Part shown: positions 11,298-43,849 of the stretch, one piece after another
Position numbering within the stretch: the first letter of the stretch is position 1
Layout: every line of letters starts with the position of its first letter
Position numbers and translations under genes: made by a program
Notes under the pieces: model-generated
Seen by the model: the letters and a program-made list of their open reading frames with translations, nothing else
What the model was told of the DNA's origin: nothing
The model's database searches: none
Origin: Doris montereyensis
Lineage: Eukaryota > Mollusca > Gastropoda > Nudibranchia > Dorididae
Direction of reading: 5' to 3'
Length of the DNA stretch: 64,000 bases
NCBI GenBank assembly: GCA_037039925.1
Contig: JAXRKP010000010.1
Coordinates: 185,940 to 249,939, forward strand

Positions 11298-12950
11298 ATC
11301 AGGACGTATCTGGACACCATACCCTGCGTGTTATCAATTGATGTAATACCAGCTTGGGAAAACTCTGGGAAGTTTTAACACCTTCAAGCCAGTAACAGAA
11401 ATAGAAGTTCGAATGATCCTCAAGCAAGTTAAAAATATAACATGTTCATTAGACCCTCTCCCAACTTGGCCAAGTAAGAAATGTCTTTAAAACCTTTGTA
11501 CGATTATTACTTATATTGTAAATTGTTCCTTGTCTTTACCTGATATGCCATGTAGTCTGAAATATGCTATTGTGAAACCAATCCTTAAGAAACCATCTTT
11601 AGAAAATGAGCAACTTAAGAATTTTAGACCTGTCTAACCCAAGTTTAGTCTCTAAAATAATCGAAAAGATTGTGTCAAAGAAAGAACCAAGATTTCATTG
11701 AAAATTCCCTTTTTTTCCAAATTTCAATATGCTTACCGACCCAACCATTGTACAGAAAGTGCATTGATGTGGGTACACAATGACAGTGTCAAATATCTTG
11801 ATAGTGGAAAATATTTGTTCTCTTGATCTTACTTGACCTAAGTGCTGCCTTTGACATAATCGACCAGAAAATACTATTAAAAAGACTCAATGACGTTTTT
11901 AAATTTAGTGTACAAGTCCTTGACTGATCTAGATCTTACTTGTCTGACAGAACACAATTTATAATGATTGACCATAAATTGAAATCTAATTCTGACCATC
12001 TAAAGTATGGTGTACCTCAAAGTTCAGTTCTTTGACCACTTTTGTACACCCTCTACACAGAGGCCCTTAGTGCTATTATAAACTTCAATGTTGATTATTA
12101 TATGTATGCTGATGACATCCAGCTTTATTTCCCATTTTGTATCGATGATGAAATGTCACCAGAAAGGATAAAGAATGTGTTATCGCAATAAAGTCATGGA
12201 TGATATCCAATAAACTAAAATTGAATGAGGACAAGACTGAAATTATGCAATTGAGCAAGAATGCTTGGGCGAGTAAAACGTTCTTGTTAAAAAAAGTTAA
12301 AATAGCAGAATCAAGTGTTGATGTTACATGTAAATATATTCGAAACCTTGGTTCTTATTTAGATCACAAACTTCTGATGATAGAACATGTTACTAAAACA
12401 ATTCAGAACTGAAATTTTCATTTGAAAAATATTAGCAAGATACAACTTATTTTAGACCAAGCAACAACAAAAATGCTTTTATTTTTACATCACTTATTCT
12501 TAGTCGTATGGATTATTGCAATGCTCTCTTAACATATGCACCAAAACATTTGATTCAAAGATTGAAAAAGCTTCAGAATAAGGCGGCTAGGCTCATTAGC
12601 TTAACTAAACAAAGTGAGCCAATTACTTCAGTATTCATAGAACTACACTGGCTCCCAGTAAGTTACAGGATGGATTTTAAGATCCTTTGTTGTTGTTACA
12701 AATATTTAACCAGTCTTGCCCCATCCTATTTACAAGAGCTGGTCCAGTTTTTACCAACCCAAAGGAATATTACGATCATTAAATTCCTTCTTAATCACCA
12801 TGCCAACTAAAAGATCATCTTTTATAGAAAAGTCATTCGGTCGTAATTTTCCCCTCTTTTATGGAATAATATCTCCTTCAAAATAGAAGCAGCTTCATTT
12901 CATTTTTTTAAGAATCTTAAGACAACTTTACGAGAGCTTTTTGTTCCTCT
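11298..12950 (+). mobile_element. LINE-A (CR1-like), reverse transcriptase part
   Basis: Continues the element cut at 7860. RT landmarks in shifting frames are DLSAAFDIIDQKILLKRL near 11840, LKYGVPQSSVL near 12005, YADD at 12105-12116 and LKLNEDKTEIMQLS near 12215. The C-terminal block follows: MDYCNALLTYAPKHLI, LQNKAARLI and ELHWLPVSYRMDFKIL near 12508-12700. That last block is typical of CR1/L2/Rex1-type LINEs. The YADD box is intact although the frame is not. Confidence 0.8.
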
Positions 12951-13592
12951 TAAGTTGGGCAAGGAGAATTTAGAACAAGTTCAAAGCCACAATTACCTAG
13001 GAGTAATGATTACCTCAGAGAGAAAACTAAGAGAAGAAATCAGCCAGAGAATTCAAAAGACAAGTGCAATATATAACCATCTAGGAAAGGCATTTGTAGG
13101 TAATCAAGAATTGTCAACAAAAACAAAATGGCAGTATACAACACAGTTTATTGTCCTCCTCTCCTCTATGGCAGTGAAACCTGGACCTTAGACAGTAGGG
13201 AATACAGTAGAGTACAGGTAGCGAAATGAAATATGTAAGAATAGTAGGAAAAGTTAAAGAGACAAAATCAGAAACACAACAGTAAGAGATCAAACCAAAG
13301 CAGATAGCATAAAAATTAAGATCGAAATGAATCAACTGAGATGGTTTGGGCATGTTAACAGAATGAATGACAATAGAATAGCTAAATCAGTATACAGTGC
13401 TAAAACTCAAGATAAGAGACCAAAAGGCAGACCTCGGAGAAAGTGGGAATAAGATCTAAAAGAGGCATTAACACACAGAAATTTAACTTTTTGCAAGGAA
13501 ACAGAAAATGTCAGGACAGGGCATCCTGGAGAAAGATCATTTCAGGCATCTAAACCCATACACCGGAAGGTAGAATGGGAGCTGATAAAGAA
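12951..13592 (+). mobile_element. LINE-B, 5'-truncated copy
   Basis: Contains only the C-terminal part: ENLEQVQSHNYLGVMITSE, REEISQRIQKTSAIYNHLGK and, frameshifted, LRWFGHVNRMN and KRPKGRPRRKWE. It ends in the same (GAAA) tail and lies directly behind the end of LINE-A. The junction sequence starting GGGCAAGGAGAATTTAG is also present inside copy 2 at 50484, so both derive from the same subfamily. Confidence 0.8.
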
Positions 13593-13699
13593 AGAAAGAA
13601 ATTATTGAGGGAAATAACGAGATGTTTAATGTCTCTTGTTATCAAATCTCATACTGAGAGCAAGCTGAGACACATCCGCTCTCATTTTTTCCTCTCATT

Positions 13700-13800
13700 C
13701 AAGGAACTCGGCGGTCCAGAGGCTATGTGTCAGCCTTTCAACCAAAAGGTAGTGGGGTTCGAGCCTACGCCAACAGTTGAATTATTTTTTCCAAAATGTT
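13700..13800 (+). mobile_element. SINE-1 head
   Basis: CGGTCCAGAGGCTATGTGTC (A-box side), then CTTTCAACCAAAAGGTAGTG and GGTTCGAGCC (B box). The tail is lost where inverted R1 sequence begins. Confidence 0.6.
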
Positions 13801-13939
13801 CTAGTAACATCTACCCTGTCCATCATATGCAGTGATCTCAGGGTGGTGGGCAGTTGGCAGGTTTATGCTTTCCCTCAGTCTTTATTTTTCTTTGTCTTAC
13901 TGTTTCTTCTTAATTTACCCTGAGATCACCGATATGGTG

Positions 13940-14095
13940 GATTCGGAAGTACAGAGGCAAAGTGTCAGCTTCTCAACCAAAAGGTAGTGGGTTCGAGCCC
14001 AGCCAACAGTTGAAAAATTTTCTCGAGTTACTTCAACCAAAACCCTGAGACCACCTTAGCTGTGCATATATTGGTAAATCAAATCAAGTGGACGG
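13940..14095 (+). mobile_element. SINE-1, short copy with tail
   Basis: TACAGAGGCAAAGTGTCAGC, CCAAAAGGTAGTGGGTTCGA and GCCC make the tRNA-like head. The tail reads CCCTGAGACCACCTTAGCTG..GGTAAATCAAATCAAG. Confidence 0.7.
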
Positions 14096-14194
14096 GTAAA
14101 AATAAAATTCAATAATACAAAGATATCAGGGTGAATTAAGGGGACACAATAAGATGAAAGAAAGATAAAGGCGACAGGGCTCACCGACTGTACA

Positions 14195-14450
14195 TTATTT
14201 ATCCCCCGGCAGGCCATTTGGCAATTTCATTATTAAAAAGTCCTTTTCAACTCCATGTACAGTAAAGCAGCCTGCTGAGGCACTTTGTGATAACATTCTG
14301 ACAAGATATTTCTCTACCTATAGCTGGGTTCAAACCTGAGTCCAGTTAGGAAAGCTAGAGTGAAGTACCTTTCCTGAGGAGAGTGTAACGTTGTAAATTA
14401 TAAAACACCTCGGCCAGCCACAGGCTTTGAGCTAGCATTGTCGTGATTAG
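14195..14450 (+). repeat. dispersed repeat R2
   Basis: CTCACCGACTGTACATTATT, ATTCTGACAAGATATTTCTC, TACCTATAGCTGGGTTCAAA, GTGAAGTACCTTTCCTGAGG and GAGCTAGCATTGTCGTG recur, diverged, at 35515-35690. Confidence 0.55.
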
Positions 14451-14489
14451 AGACTTACAACACAACGGTTTCACTGTGAATTTATTTGT

Positions 14490-14695
14490 TTCATTGCAAT
14501 TTACCCCATCCATCCTATGCAGCGATCTCAAGTTGAATTCAGAGGAAACAGCAAGACGAAAGAAAATTAATAAAATGAAAGAAGTTGGACCTACCAGCAG
14601 ATCCCTCCAACCACCCACAGGACATGTGAAGAAAGAGTGAAAGAAAGGAAAGTAGGACCTACACTATTAGTAGCGCCTGCCAACTGCCCGCTAAG
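14490..14695 (+). repeat. dispersed repeat R1, long copy
   Basis: The clearest copy: TTCATTGCAATTTACCCCAT, GATCTCAAGTTGAATTCAGA, GGAAACAGCAAGACGAAAGA, then GTAGGACCTACACTATTAGT and GCGCCTGCCAACTGCCCGC. Confidence 0.65.
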
Positions 14696-14750
14696 AAAAA
14701 AAACAAAAACAATGTGAGTACATAGACAAATCAAAAATGAACAGCAAAAC

Positions 14751-14756
14751 TTTATT
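14751..14756 (-). terminator. candidate poly(A) signal for gigaxonin gene
   Basis: AATAAA on the minus strand, at the boundary between repeat-dense DNA on the left and an almost repeat-free tract on the right. It would imply a 3'UTR of about 8.6 kb, interrupted by a TTAA element and a Tigger copy, so confidence is low. Confidence 0.2.
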
Positions 14757-14759
14757 TAT

Positions 14760-17700
14760 ACCTATCTAAATAACAAAATGAAAGACAAAAATATTCTGTT
14801 ACAAGTTTATTTCAATTTCATTGTTTTTTTCATTCGCTGTAAGAATATCTACTTAACAATCAAGTCCTGATGTTTTTGAAATGTTAATACATGTAAATAG
14901 TTTACAAACTACAATTGAGAAGATTTAAAATGGAAGTGAATTAGAAATTAAATTTCACATCATCCTCATCATTAAATTTGAAGTGTTTTTTTCAAAAAAA
15001 GTAAATTAATGGTAAAATAATTTTGTAATTTGAATAGAACTCATTCTGATTCTAGGAATAAGATGTAACAATTTTCATCCAGCCCAAATTTCTTCTTCAG
15101 AGATTCCTTTTCCATTTTTCAATAGATCTACTGGTGAAGAATAGAAAATGGTCTTTTTCTTTTAATTTAAGCTACAATATTCTGAGAATGTTCAATACCC
15201 ACCCTTTTGACTCTCTAATGGCAAACAATGATCAGACCTGCTTGTTACAATTTTTAAAAAAATGTATACATTTGCTGAATTCTTAGTTTAAGTTACAGAT
15301 TAGGTTTCTATGTTGTTATACACACTGTACACAAAACACTTTATCCAAATAATCAAGTTTGTAAATAGCATGGTAATACATTCAAATAATTCCTCTTCAC
15401 AGTAAATAAATTAGTAGTATTTTGAAATGAAGGAAGAATTGATTCAATGATTTAAAATCAAGGAAATCAAGAAAGAAAGAAAAATTTGCCACTGATTTAA
15501 ATGGACACCTCTTCTTGACGGCCTAAGTCTAAATTTATTGGTAAAATTAGGGTTTTTGTGAAGGATTTATAGAACTTTTCCTCCCCACATATATTTCATG
15601 AACCTTTTACCATTATAGCTCTTTTATAGCTTAAGCTTCATGTTTTTCTAACACTAACACACACACATTTGTATAGATTACACTGATGATAATATTGGAA
15701 CCAAGTGAAAGTACATGATGCGCTTAAAGATATTTGATATATATAGAAGTACAATCTAAATGCTATTTATTATCATTATCAAATGAAAGACATGGGAGTA
15801 CGTTGAAAGTTGACTGCAAGGTGTACTGTTCAACTGTATGTATTTGTTTTGATGAATAAAAAGATGGACCAACAACAACAAAAACAAACAAAAAGCGCCC
15901 AAAATAATTCCCCTTGTCCTCCATAGCTGGAAAAAAACCCAACCCCAAAACAAAACCAATTGAAAAACAAAAATATTCACCTCTTCCCTTCATCTTTTTT
16001 AAAATTTTCATTCCTCTATTGGTATCCCGACCTTAACTTACTTTTTAAGCAAATGAAAATCATCATATTCATAGCCAAAAATCTATCATTGAGAATATGC
16101 ACCACCAAATATCTCTTTCTCTTTGGAGTCTCAGTAACTAATGCGAATGCCTGAATTCTATGCATGTAATCAAAACCAAATACAAGATTAGCAGGGAAAT
16201 TATATCAATGGTGGAAGTTGCAAACGTGTACGTCTTAAAACTAGTAACATTGATTTTTAGCTTTTTTTACATTAGGAAGCTTGTTTGCTTTGTCTAGTTA
16301 GGATTAAGTGGCACAAGAACCAACAGAATCCCGTATAATAACCATATGAGCAATCCGTGTATCCCTATTGGGTTTAGTTTTGGACACTTGCAAAGCATGT
16401 ATGTCTGTGAAAAATAGATTAAAAAGTGCAGTATCTTTTCTTTGATTTTTCTCAGAACATCCAAAATTGGACTTGCATGGTTTGCGACTTTCACGGCGAT
16501 ATTATTAATCACTTGAAGAATGTAGCCTCTCCTACAAAGTGGCTTTATTTGTTTGATATAATATTAGCATTTTGTTTGAACACAAAGAAACCGTAATTCC
16601 ATGGACTTGGACAGATTAAATTTCTCCTAAAAAAATGGCAAACCTTAATTCTTATGTTAAACAACCAAATGTTTAAATATGGTGCCTATGTCTCTATTTC
16701 ACATCTAAAATTCTCTAATCTTCTGAGGAAAGCAATCAGCTCAGCTACATGCATTTAACCCCCCCCCACCCACCATTCCAATAACAACTCCCCCCCCTCC
16801 CCCGAAAAATAACCCACCTCAAAACCCTTTGCACATTTTGATGATTTGAACATTTCTTTCCATTTTATCCATTTATCTTACAAAAAAGAAACCTATAAAG
16901 GAAATAACATGGTTGATTTTGCACACACAGATGTTAAGCAGATCAAACTGAGAAACATCAATCTAGCCATTAATTGAGGTCATCCAAAGTCCCCACTTCC
17001 CTTATCCAGATCAACATCATCATTTAATGCCCTGTCTTAGCTTAACAGGGATGCCTTAGGTATTATAATCTTAAGGAGAGGAGCGGGTTCTGAAAGCCAT
17101 TTTGAAATCCCATAGAGCAAGCCAACTAGGACTTCGATTTTTAGTTCTACGTATCTAAATTAGAGGAGAAAATATGAGAAACTGAAATTTTGTGGGGTGT
17201 TGCCATGGCAACGACGCCATATTGGATTTATGATGCTAAAAATGGCATGCATTTTCAAAATGTAAAATCTGCATCAATGATTTTGGGATGTGTCTCAAAA
17301 TTGGTACACTCCTTCATTTACATCTATAGAAAGAAAGTATACATGGGTTTGGACAAATCTATCAAACTTTTTAGTTTTATGATGTATTGAAAATTGCACA
17401 TAAAATGTTTACAATTTACAGCAATTTTATTCAACTAAAAAATTCATTTTTCGGAAAGTATACAAAATAACATCTAACATATGCATACTTTTATTCAATC
17501 AGATAAAAAATGCAAGCTAAGTTAGAAAAAAAAAGGTCCAAAAATGACATTTTGAGATATTGTATTTTTCTTATTTTCTGTTATTTGAATACATTTTCTC
17601 CCATAAACCTAAGAAAAGAATAATACTTTGAAACATCATAAAACCTTGAGAGGCTCTCAACTACTTCTTATTGACACTGTTTCAAGTGCACCAGCACCGT

Positions 17701-20390
17701 TTTACTCATTTTGAGATGGTGCCTTTTGATAATAGGTGCGGCGGAATATGTTCCGTAATCTTCCCGGCTCGATCAAAGGCAATATTCATAATATATCCTT
17801 AAATAAGGTTGTTTTGGATAGCCTTCATTGTGGCGATCAAATTGACTACCAACTTGCCGTACTCTAGATAATATTTCTGGCTTTTATTATATAATAGCTG
17901 TATTGTTTCTAAAAAAATTATATAAATTCACAGAACAGATACTGAACTTCTTTTATGATATCATTATGACGGGAATGAACTGCTCTATCCACTAGTATGA
18001 TAGACTAGATTTGTCCCATTTTCGGCAAAAATGGCATTCCCAGAACCCGCTCCTCCCCTTAAGAAAGCCTGAAAATCAGTGTGAATATAAGCAATAATAT
18101 TTTAAAAAGTGTTTGGCTGTATCATCAATAGCCACCTCTCATTTTAAGTTATCTTACGAGACATAAAATCTGTCTAGTCTCCAATAAGCCTGATTTCCAG
18201 CTAACATGAAAAAATGTCATCCCTGTCTTCAGCAAAGACAGTGGTAATGTTACTTCTTATTGGTGTAAAGCAACAATTTAAAAAAAAGAAAATGTGTAGC
18301 TTTGATGCTCATAAAACAGAGTGGAAATGGATTGAATTCATAACATAAGGGGAAATTTGAATGGTAGATTTGGGTAGTCAACATGATGCTGGTTTAAATG
18401 TAGTCCCCCACAGCATAATTGTCCGAAAATTTACCATTCAGACCAACAACAAAAAGGCAAAATAATCATCATCTGAATTGAGGATTTATAAGCATACAGA
18501 AAAAGATTAAACAAAAATACAACAACAAAATTAAAAGCACCAGAAATTTTCTAAACGTGTGAACTTTTCCTTTAAAATGATTCAATGTCATAGTTTGGTA
18601 GAAATGTTCAAAATGAGTACTACGGTAGCTAACTTCAAAACACAAATGACTACAGCTTTCAAATATAACCATTGAGAAAAAGAAATAAAATATAATGTAA
18701 GTTACTTATGACGTCTGATGTAGGAAGAAAGCATAAAAAGTACCACTACCACTACAACTACTCAGTCAGCACATGTTTGGTAAGTCGCAAATTGCTAAAC
18801 ACTTAGAGAAATCAACCTTTGAACCCAGAAATGCTCAAAGCATTACGGTGTAATCCACTGTAAAATACCGTATGCTCACCCCTCCTCTTCTCTTAGAAGC
18901 TGACTAGCCTCTGATACTGACATCAAAAGGTGCCCATGTCGGAGACCAGCAACTGAAGGACAGAGTACCCTCTACAGACGTATTTTTGGAGGAGGATTGG
19001 AGTCAACTCAAAGATCACACACTTATACACTGTAACATCGTGTAAGTTGTAAAATATGGGGGGGGGGGGGGGGGGGGGGAGCCTCTGATATAAATGCATG
19101 CTTGTAGGGTTATGGTTATGGTCAAATTTGAACGCATATGACATACAACAATAGTGATGAATTCATTTCACAACCTGTCATGCCCACACTACTGAAAATG
19201 GATTTGACCAAAACAACTTTAAGCACCCTCCTAGCAGAGCAGTGATCGCACATCAGAGTGGATCCAGTGCATTTGTGTTGTAAAGCTTAATACCTTAAAA
19301 AGAAGGCAAGTGAAGCACTTCTGGGGTTAAAGATGAATGGATGTCTCACAATTGCTGTGAGCATGGAAAATAGCAAAATAACCAAATTTGTCACCTAACG
19401 AAGCAAAAAAAGCTTATTGCGTTGTGTTAAACTTCAATGAAACAAATAACATGGTACAATATACAATTTAAAAATTCATCAGTCAACATTAAGTATGTGA
19501 TTGTCTTGGGGCATCTACAAGCAGAGGGCAAGTGCAAGTTAATACTGCAGAAAATCATCAAAATGAATAAACCTGTCAATGAGGCGGTGTTGAAAGTGAA
19601 CACACTGATGTCATATTATACATATAAATCAGTCTTGGGTTTAATTTAAGTACATGAATTAAAATTATTTAGTGCCTTTGAGCTCCCTTTATACAAATTT
19701 TGATTTAAAAGTTAATCTTGAATCAAGTCAAACACGCTTGCGAAGGTAACAGATACAAATTACTGCTGAGAAAATCACTGTTGGTATATTACATGTATCA
19801 GCAGCAATTCTCACATACCTTTGACCGTCTTTCTATTTCTTATGATTGTGAGGGAAAAAACAAACATAAAACAACAATCTATGATCTACTTGGAAACAAT
19901 TTTATCCACGTTCATGTTCAGGATATGTAAAAAATAAATTTGACATAAGGATGTTAAGTTGACACACATTTGTCTCCCTTGATGTAAATATTTCTGTATA
20001 CCGGGTATATTTATAAATTTACATCATATGTTTTTTATCTATCTGCCTGTCTCAATTTTCTACAATTTCAACCATTTTTTTCCCCATTACATTGACAAGA
20101 AGATAACGAAATATTAATATCAATCATTATTCATCAATAATGTCTTAACAATATGACTGGACTGGATGACAACATTTGCATATTATGGAAGAGATGATTC
20201 ATACACACTCAAACCAAGCATTTCATGGGTGTTAATCCATTCATGGAAAGCTGCTTCTGATTTGAAATTGGATTTTTAACCACCCTGATGACACAAAATG
20301 ACATTGACCCTGTGATGGACCTTTAAACATGCAATTAAAAAGCCTTTTCATTTTATATAGAATCTAATAATAATAATAATAATAATAATT
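14760..20390. other. mostly repeat-free AT-rich tract
   Basis: No coding similarity on either strand. It contains the TTAA element 17071-18062, a G22 homopolymer at 19058-19079 and C-rich patches near 16760-16803. It may be distal 3'UTR of the gigaxonin gene or plain intergenic DNA. Confidence 0.4.
17071..18062. mobile_element. TTAA-bounded 1-kb element with palindromic X-box
   Basis: Starts TTAAGGAGAGGAGCGGGTTC and ends with near-perfect complement GAACCCGCTCCTCCCCTTAA, so TTAA lies at both borders. It contains GTTGCCATGGCAAC at 17199-17212, a perfect palindromic RFX/X-box-type site, followed by GCCATATTGGATT. No open frame of note. The TTAA suggests mobilisation by a piggyBac-type transposase, though the termini do not start with CCY. 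Confidence 0.65.
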
Positions 20391-20393
20391 ATA

Positions 20394-21625
20394 CAGTGGA
20401 ACACGTTTAAACCGAAAACGGTTAAACCAAAAAGATCGATAAACCGAAAGGATTTGGAATCCCGATCTTTTCTTCTCTTTGTCTTTGTTAAATAAATAGC
20501 GATACACCGAAATGGCCCTACCGCTAAACCAAAATAAAAATTCACTGAGTTGCGGTCCAAAAAGTCAACCTACGACTTTGCCGTGCTAGTTCAAGACATC
20601 CAAGAAGGCTACAATTACTAGGCTATACACTATACAGGTGTACAATCACACGCAAGAGAGAAGTGGGGGGGGAGATTGGTGGCGTGATGCTATGGTCAAT
20701 GGCTGCTGCACAGTCTTGCGAGAGTGCGAGAGACAAATTATCCGTGTGGCACCGATCAGTGATCGTCATAGGCTGGTTCACTGCACTGTCACTGATTACG
20801 GCCACACGTGACGGCATTCCATCACAAATGTGTAAGTACTGTAAGCGGTGTGTATGCGAGTGTACACCGTGCGTGTTGACAATTGTAATTTCTTCCTTTC
20901 CACAATCGAATCTTCAGCCACGCGGATGTTTCTTGCTTTGTTCTTGGTACCACTACAACCTGTGACTATAAATTCCATCCATAATTACGAAAATCATGTC
21001 GAAAAAGAAAGTACAATGCGTATACCCTGCAGTTTAAGCAACAGTTGATTAAAAAGGTTGACGGGGGGAAACCGAGTAAAAGTGAGATATGCCGGAAACT
21101 TGGAATTCGAATTCTACACTCTCGACCATAATGGCTAAGAGGAGCAGATAGAAAACAAGGCTAGCAGCAGCACATTTCTTTCAGCCTGCAACTCAGAAGA
21201 TGAAGAAGTGCAGCCACGAAAACGTTGAGGCGGCGCTTTTTATATGGTTTACTAGTGCTCGAAACCTAAATGTTCCTATATAAGGACCTATTCTAATGGA
21301 GAAAGCGTTGAGGATTGCGAAGAACTGAACAGCGATTTCGAGCCCAACACTGGCTGGCTTGAACGATTTAAACAGAGAAGGGGATTTCTTTCCGTAACAA
21401 AAAAAACAACTAAACATAAATGAAGACAAACGTGCATCATAGGGTCCCACGGCAGGTCACGCCGTGGGCATGACGTCAAGGGAGACAACTCTAGAAATAT
21501 TTTATACATTATTACTTCCCTTTACGAAACGTCATGTCTGAGGACTGCAAACTAAACCGAAAAAGACCTCTAAACCGAAATACATTGACCGGTCCCGTCA
21601 CTTCCGGTTTAAACGTGTTCCACTG
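20394..21625. mobile_element. Tigger/pogo DNA transposon, internally deleted
   Basis: Terminal inverted repeats CAGTGGAACACGTTTAAACC (left) and its complement at 21605-21625, flanked by TA on both sides. Inside, a broken plus-strand transposase starts at MSKKKVQ (20996). It shows the CENP-B-like helix-turn-helix (KQQLIKKVDGGKPSKSEICR and KLGI) and then NVEAALFIWFTSARNLNVPI and GPILMEKALRIA of the Tc5-type DNA-binding domain. The DDE catalytic domain is absent; at 1.23 kb the element is less than half of a full Tigger. Insertion is downstream of the gigaxonin stop, possibly in its 3'UTR. Confidence 0.85.
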
Positions 21626-22164
21626 TATTACCAATTATAAATAATGTTGAACATTTCTATAGCGCCATATTATGCCAGAGGAAAATTTTTGGGTGCTTTA
21701 CAAAAGCAGATTTCAAAAGAAATAGTATAAAATGTTTAAAGTTTTCCCATATATACTTGTTTAAGTTTCTGACATTTAGGTTTAGATCAAGACAACTATG
21801 GCTGAGCCCTACGTGTTATTATCTAACTTGGAGCAGTAGCCCTACTATCCCAACTTTTTAATGATAAAACCTGTTTAACATGGTGGCTTAGGTGAATGAA
21901 ATTTCTGAAATTTTCATTAATTAAACATCACCTCTGGAAGAAAAGATTCTCAAACTCAAAGGAAAACGGTCTTGGGATCATTTAGAACCTATATGAAAAA
22001 TGTGGTTACTCTTAGTGGTCTGGCAACAGGGCCTTTGACCAACAGAGAATGACGAACTCAGAATTATATATATATATCTATGTAAGCAGGGTGTCCGGCA
22101 AATGATCAACTTCAAATGTCCTACCTCAAAGAAAAATCCTGCTCAGCATTTTTGTTAAATTTGA

Positions 22165-22410
22165 TTTGATTTTACCCACATCCACCCACTAAGGTGACCT
22201 CTGAGGTTTTTGGTAGGATTATTAACTTTGCCCAAACTGCCCTGGAAAAGGCCAAGGGATCTTTAACATGCACAAAATGTTGTGATCTGCAAAAGATCCA
22301 ACTACCTGGACCAGGTAGTCAAGAAAACATTTCAACCGTCAGGGCTTAAACCTATGACCTTTAGGTTGAGACTTGAGAGGCAGACACCTTGCCTCTGGAC
22401 CACCGAATCC
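22165..22410 (-). mobile_element. SINE-1, full-length-like copy
   Basis: The minus strand starts GGTGGTCCAGAGGCAAGGTG, has a B-box-like GGTTTAAGCCC and a middle part with GCAGATCACAACATTTTGTG. It ends CCTACCAAAAACCTCAGAGG, TCACCTTAGTGGGTGGATGT, GGGTAAAATCAAATCAAATT. About 245 bp. Confidence 0.75.
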
Positions 22411-23371
22411 CCCCTCCCCAACCCAGGAAGTGAAACAACTTCCTGACGCCAGAGACACGGAAAGCATATATTTCCAAGCAAACATGATTGTGTAATGTTA
22501 AAATTGTGTTATATTGAACTGCACATTCTAGAAATGAAATATAATATAACACTTTATCAATGCCAATTGCATGTTTTGCTTCAAATTATTATTATTTTAG
22601 CCTTAATTTCTTCTGCAACCACACGACTTTGTCAAATTTTCCCCAACCCTATCCACTGCCCAATCGTTTAAGGCAATTCCAACATAAGCATGAAAACTGT
22701 CAAACTTCCCAACCCTGCTGATAAGTAGATCCCACACTGATCCATGTGTCTATACAAATCATACTTATATTGATAAGCATTTATATGCCTGTGTGTGTTT
22801 GTGTGAAAAAATTAACTCTGTCCATAACGCCACATTTCATCAAATTCAGCACAATGGTCACTACTATCAAGAACACCACAGTGATCAAGAAAATATGTGT
22901 TCTCATATCCGATGTATTCTTATAAGCAGTGTTTACATAAATTAAAAGGTGAGTGCTGTATTAGTATTAGCAATCAAGTACATTGACAAATGCCAACAAG
23001 AAGACTAGGAAAAAGCAACAGCAAATGATATTGTCCATCAAAGCAGAAGGCCTTTACTATCACTATCATTGAGGCTAGCAGCATGTTGTCTCTTCAATGG
23101 GCTCTTCGTTGGCTGATAACGAGTTGATTAATTGAAGTGAGTTGTGCTGATGCTATGCTATGTATTGGAAAAAAATGGTACTCTACTTAAATTCTCCTGG
23201 GTAAGACTAAGATATCTGACAGATTTGTACAATCATGGTTTGTTTTGTAAATGCTACACGTGTCGCAAGATACTGAGTGTGTTGACACCTAAAGCATATG
23301 CTCATGTTCAGTATTTTTGTTAAAGAGGTCAGAGTATCTCAACTTGTCCTGGTCCCACAGAAGCTGGTAAA

Positions 23372-43315
<19,944 letters not shown>

Positions 43316-43654
43316 AATTTGCTGCTAAATACGTGACATGGATCAAGATAGTTGTCGTTTGAGTTTGTTATCCAAGTCTATTCTCATATGGCAAATATCA
43401 GATTCTACTAAATTCAAGGATCACAGCGAGAGAGATGTTCCATTGTTATCGCCGCTACTCCCTATGCCGACACAAAAGTTCAGACAACGGCATCCGGTTT
43501 TATTAAGAGCTCTTTATTGTAGAAGGTTATTAGACTTACGGGGCCAACTTTTATTAAGAGCTTTTTTTCGGCCTAATCTGTTTAACTTCTTTTTTTTTTG
43601 TAGACCTATTTATTTTTGCAAGAATGTATAACTTTATTAAAAATAGATTAATTT

Positions 43655-43655
43655 G

Positions 43656-43730
<75 letters not shown>

Positions 43731-43759
43731 TATTATTATTATTATTATCATTCTTATTA

Positions 43760-43798
<39 letters not shown>

Positions 43799-43800
43799 GT
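43655..43800. repeat. (TA)n and (ATT)n microsatellites
   Basis: (TA)n at 43660-43725 with a central break, followed by (ATT)n at 43730-43798. Confidence 0.95.
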
Positions 43801-43849
43801 TATTAATGTATTATCAAAACAATAAATGATTTTAGTAATTCTCTGAATC

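Noticed and set aside
19058..19079. G22 run as a G-quadruplex regulatory site
   Set aside because: A lone homopolymer of this kind is most easily a slippage product or assembly artefact; nothing around it supports a function.
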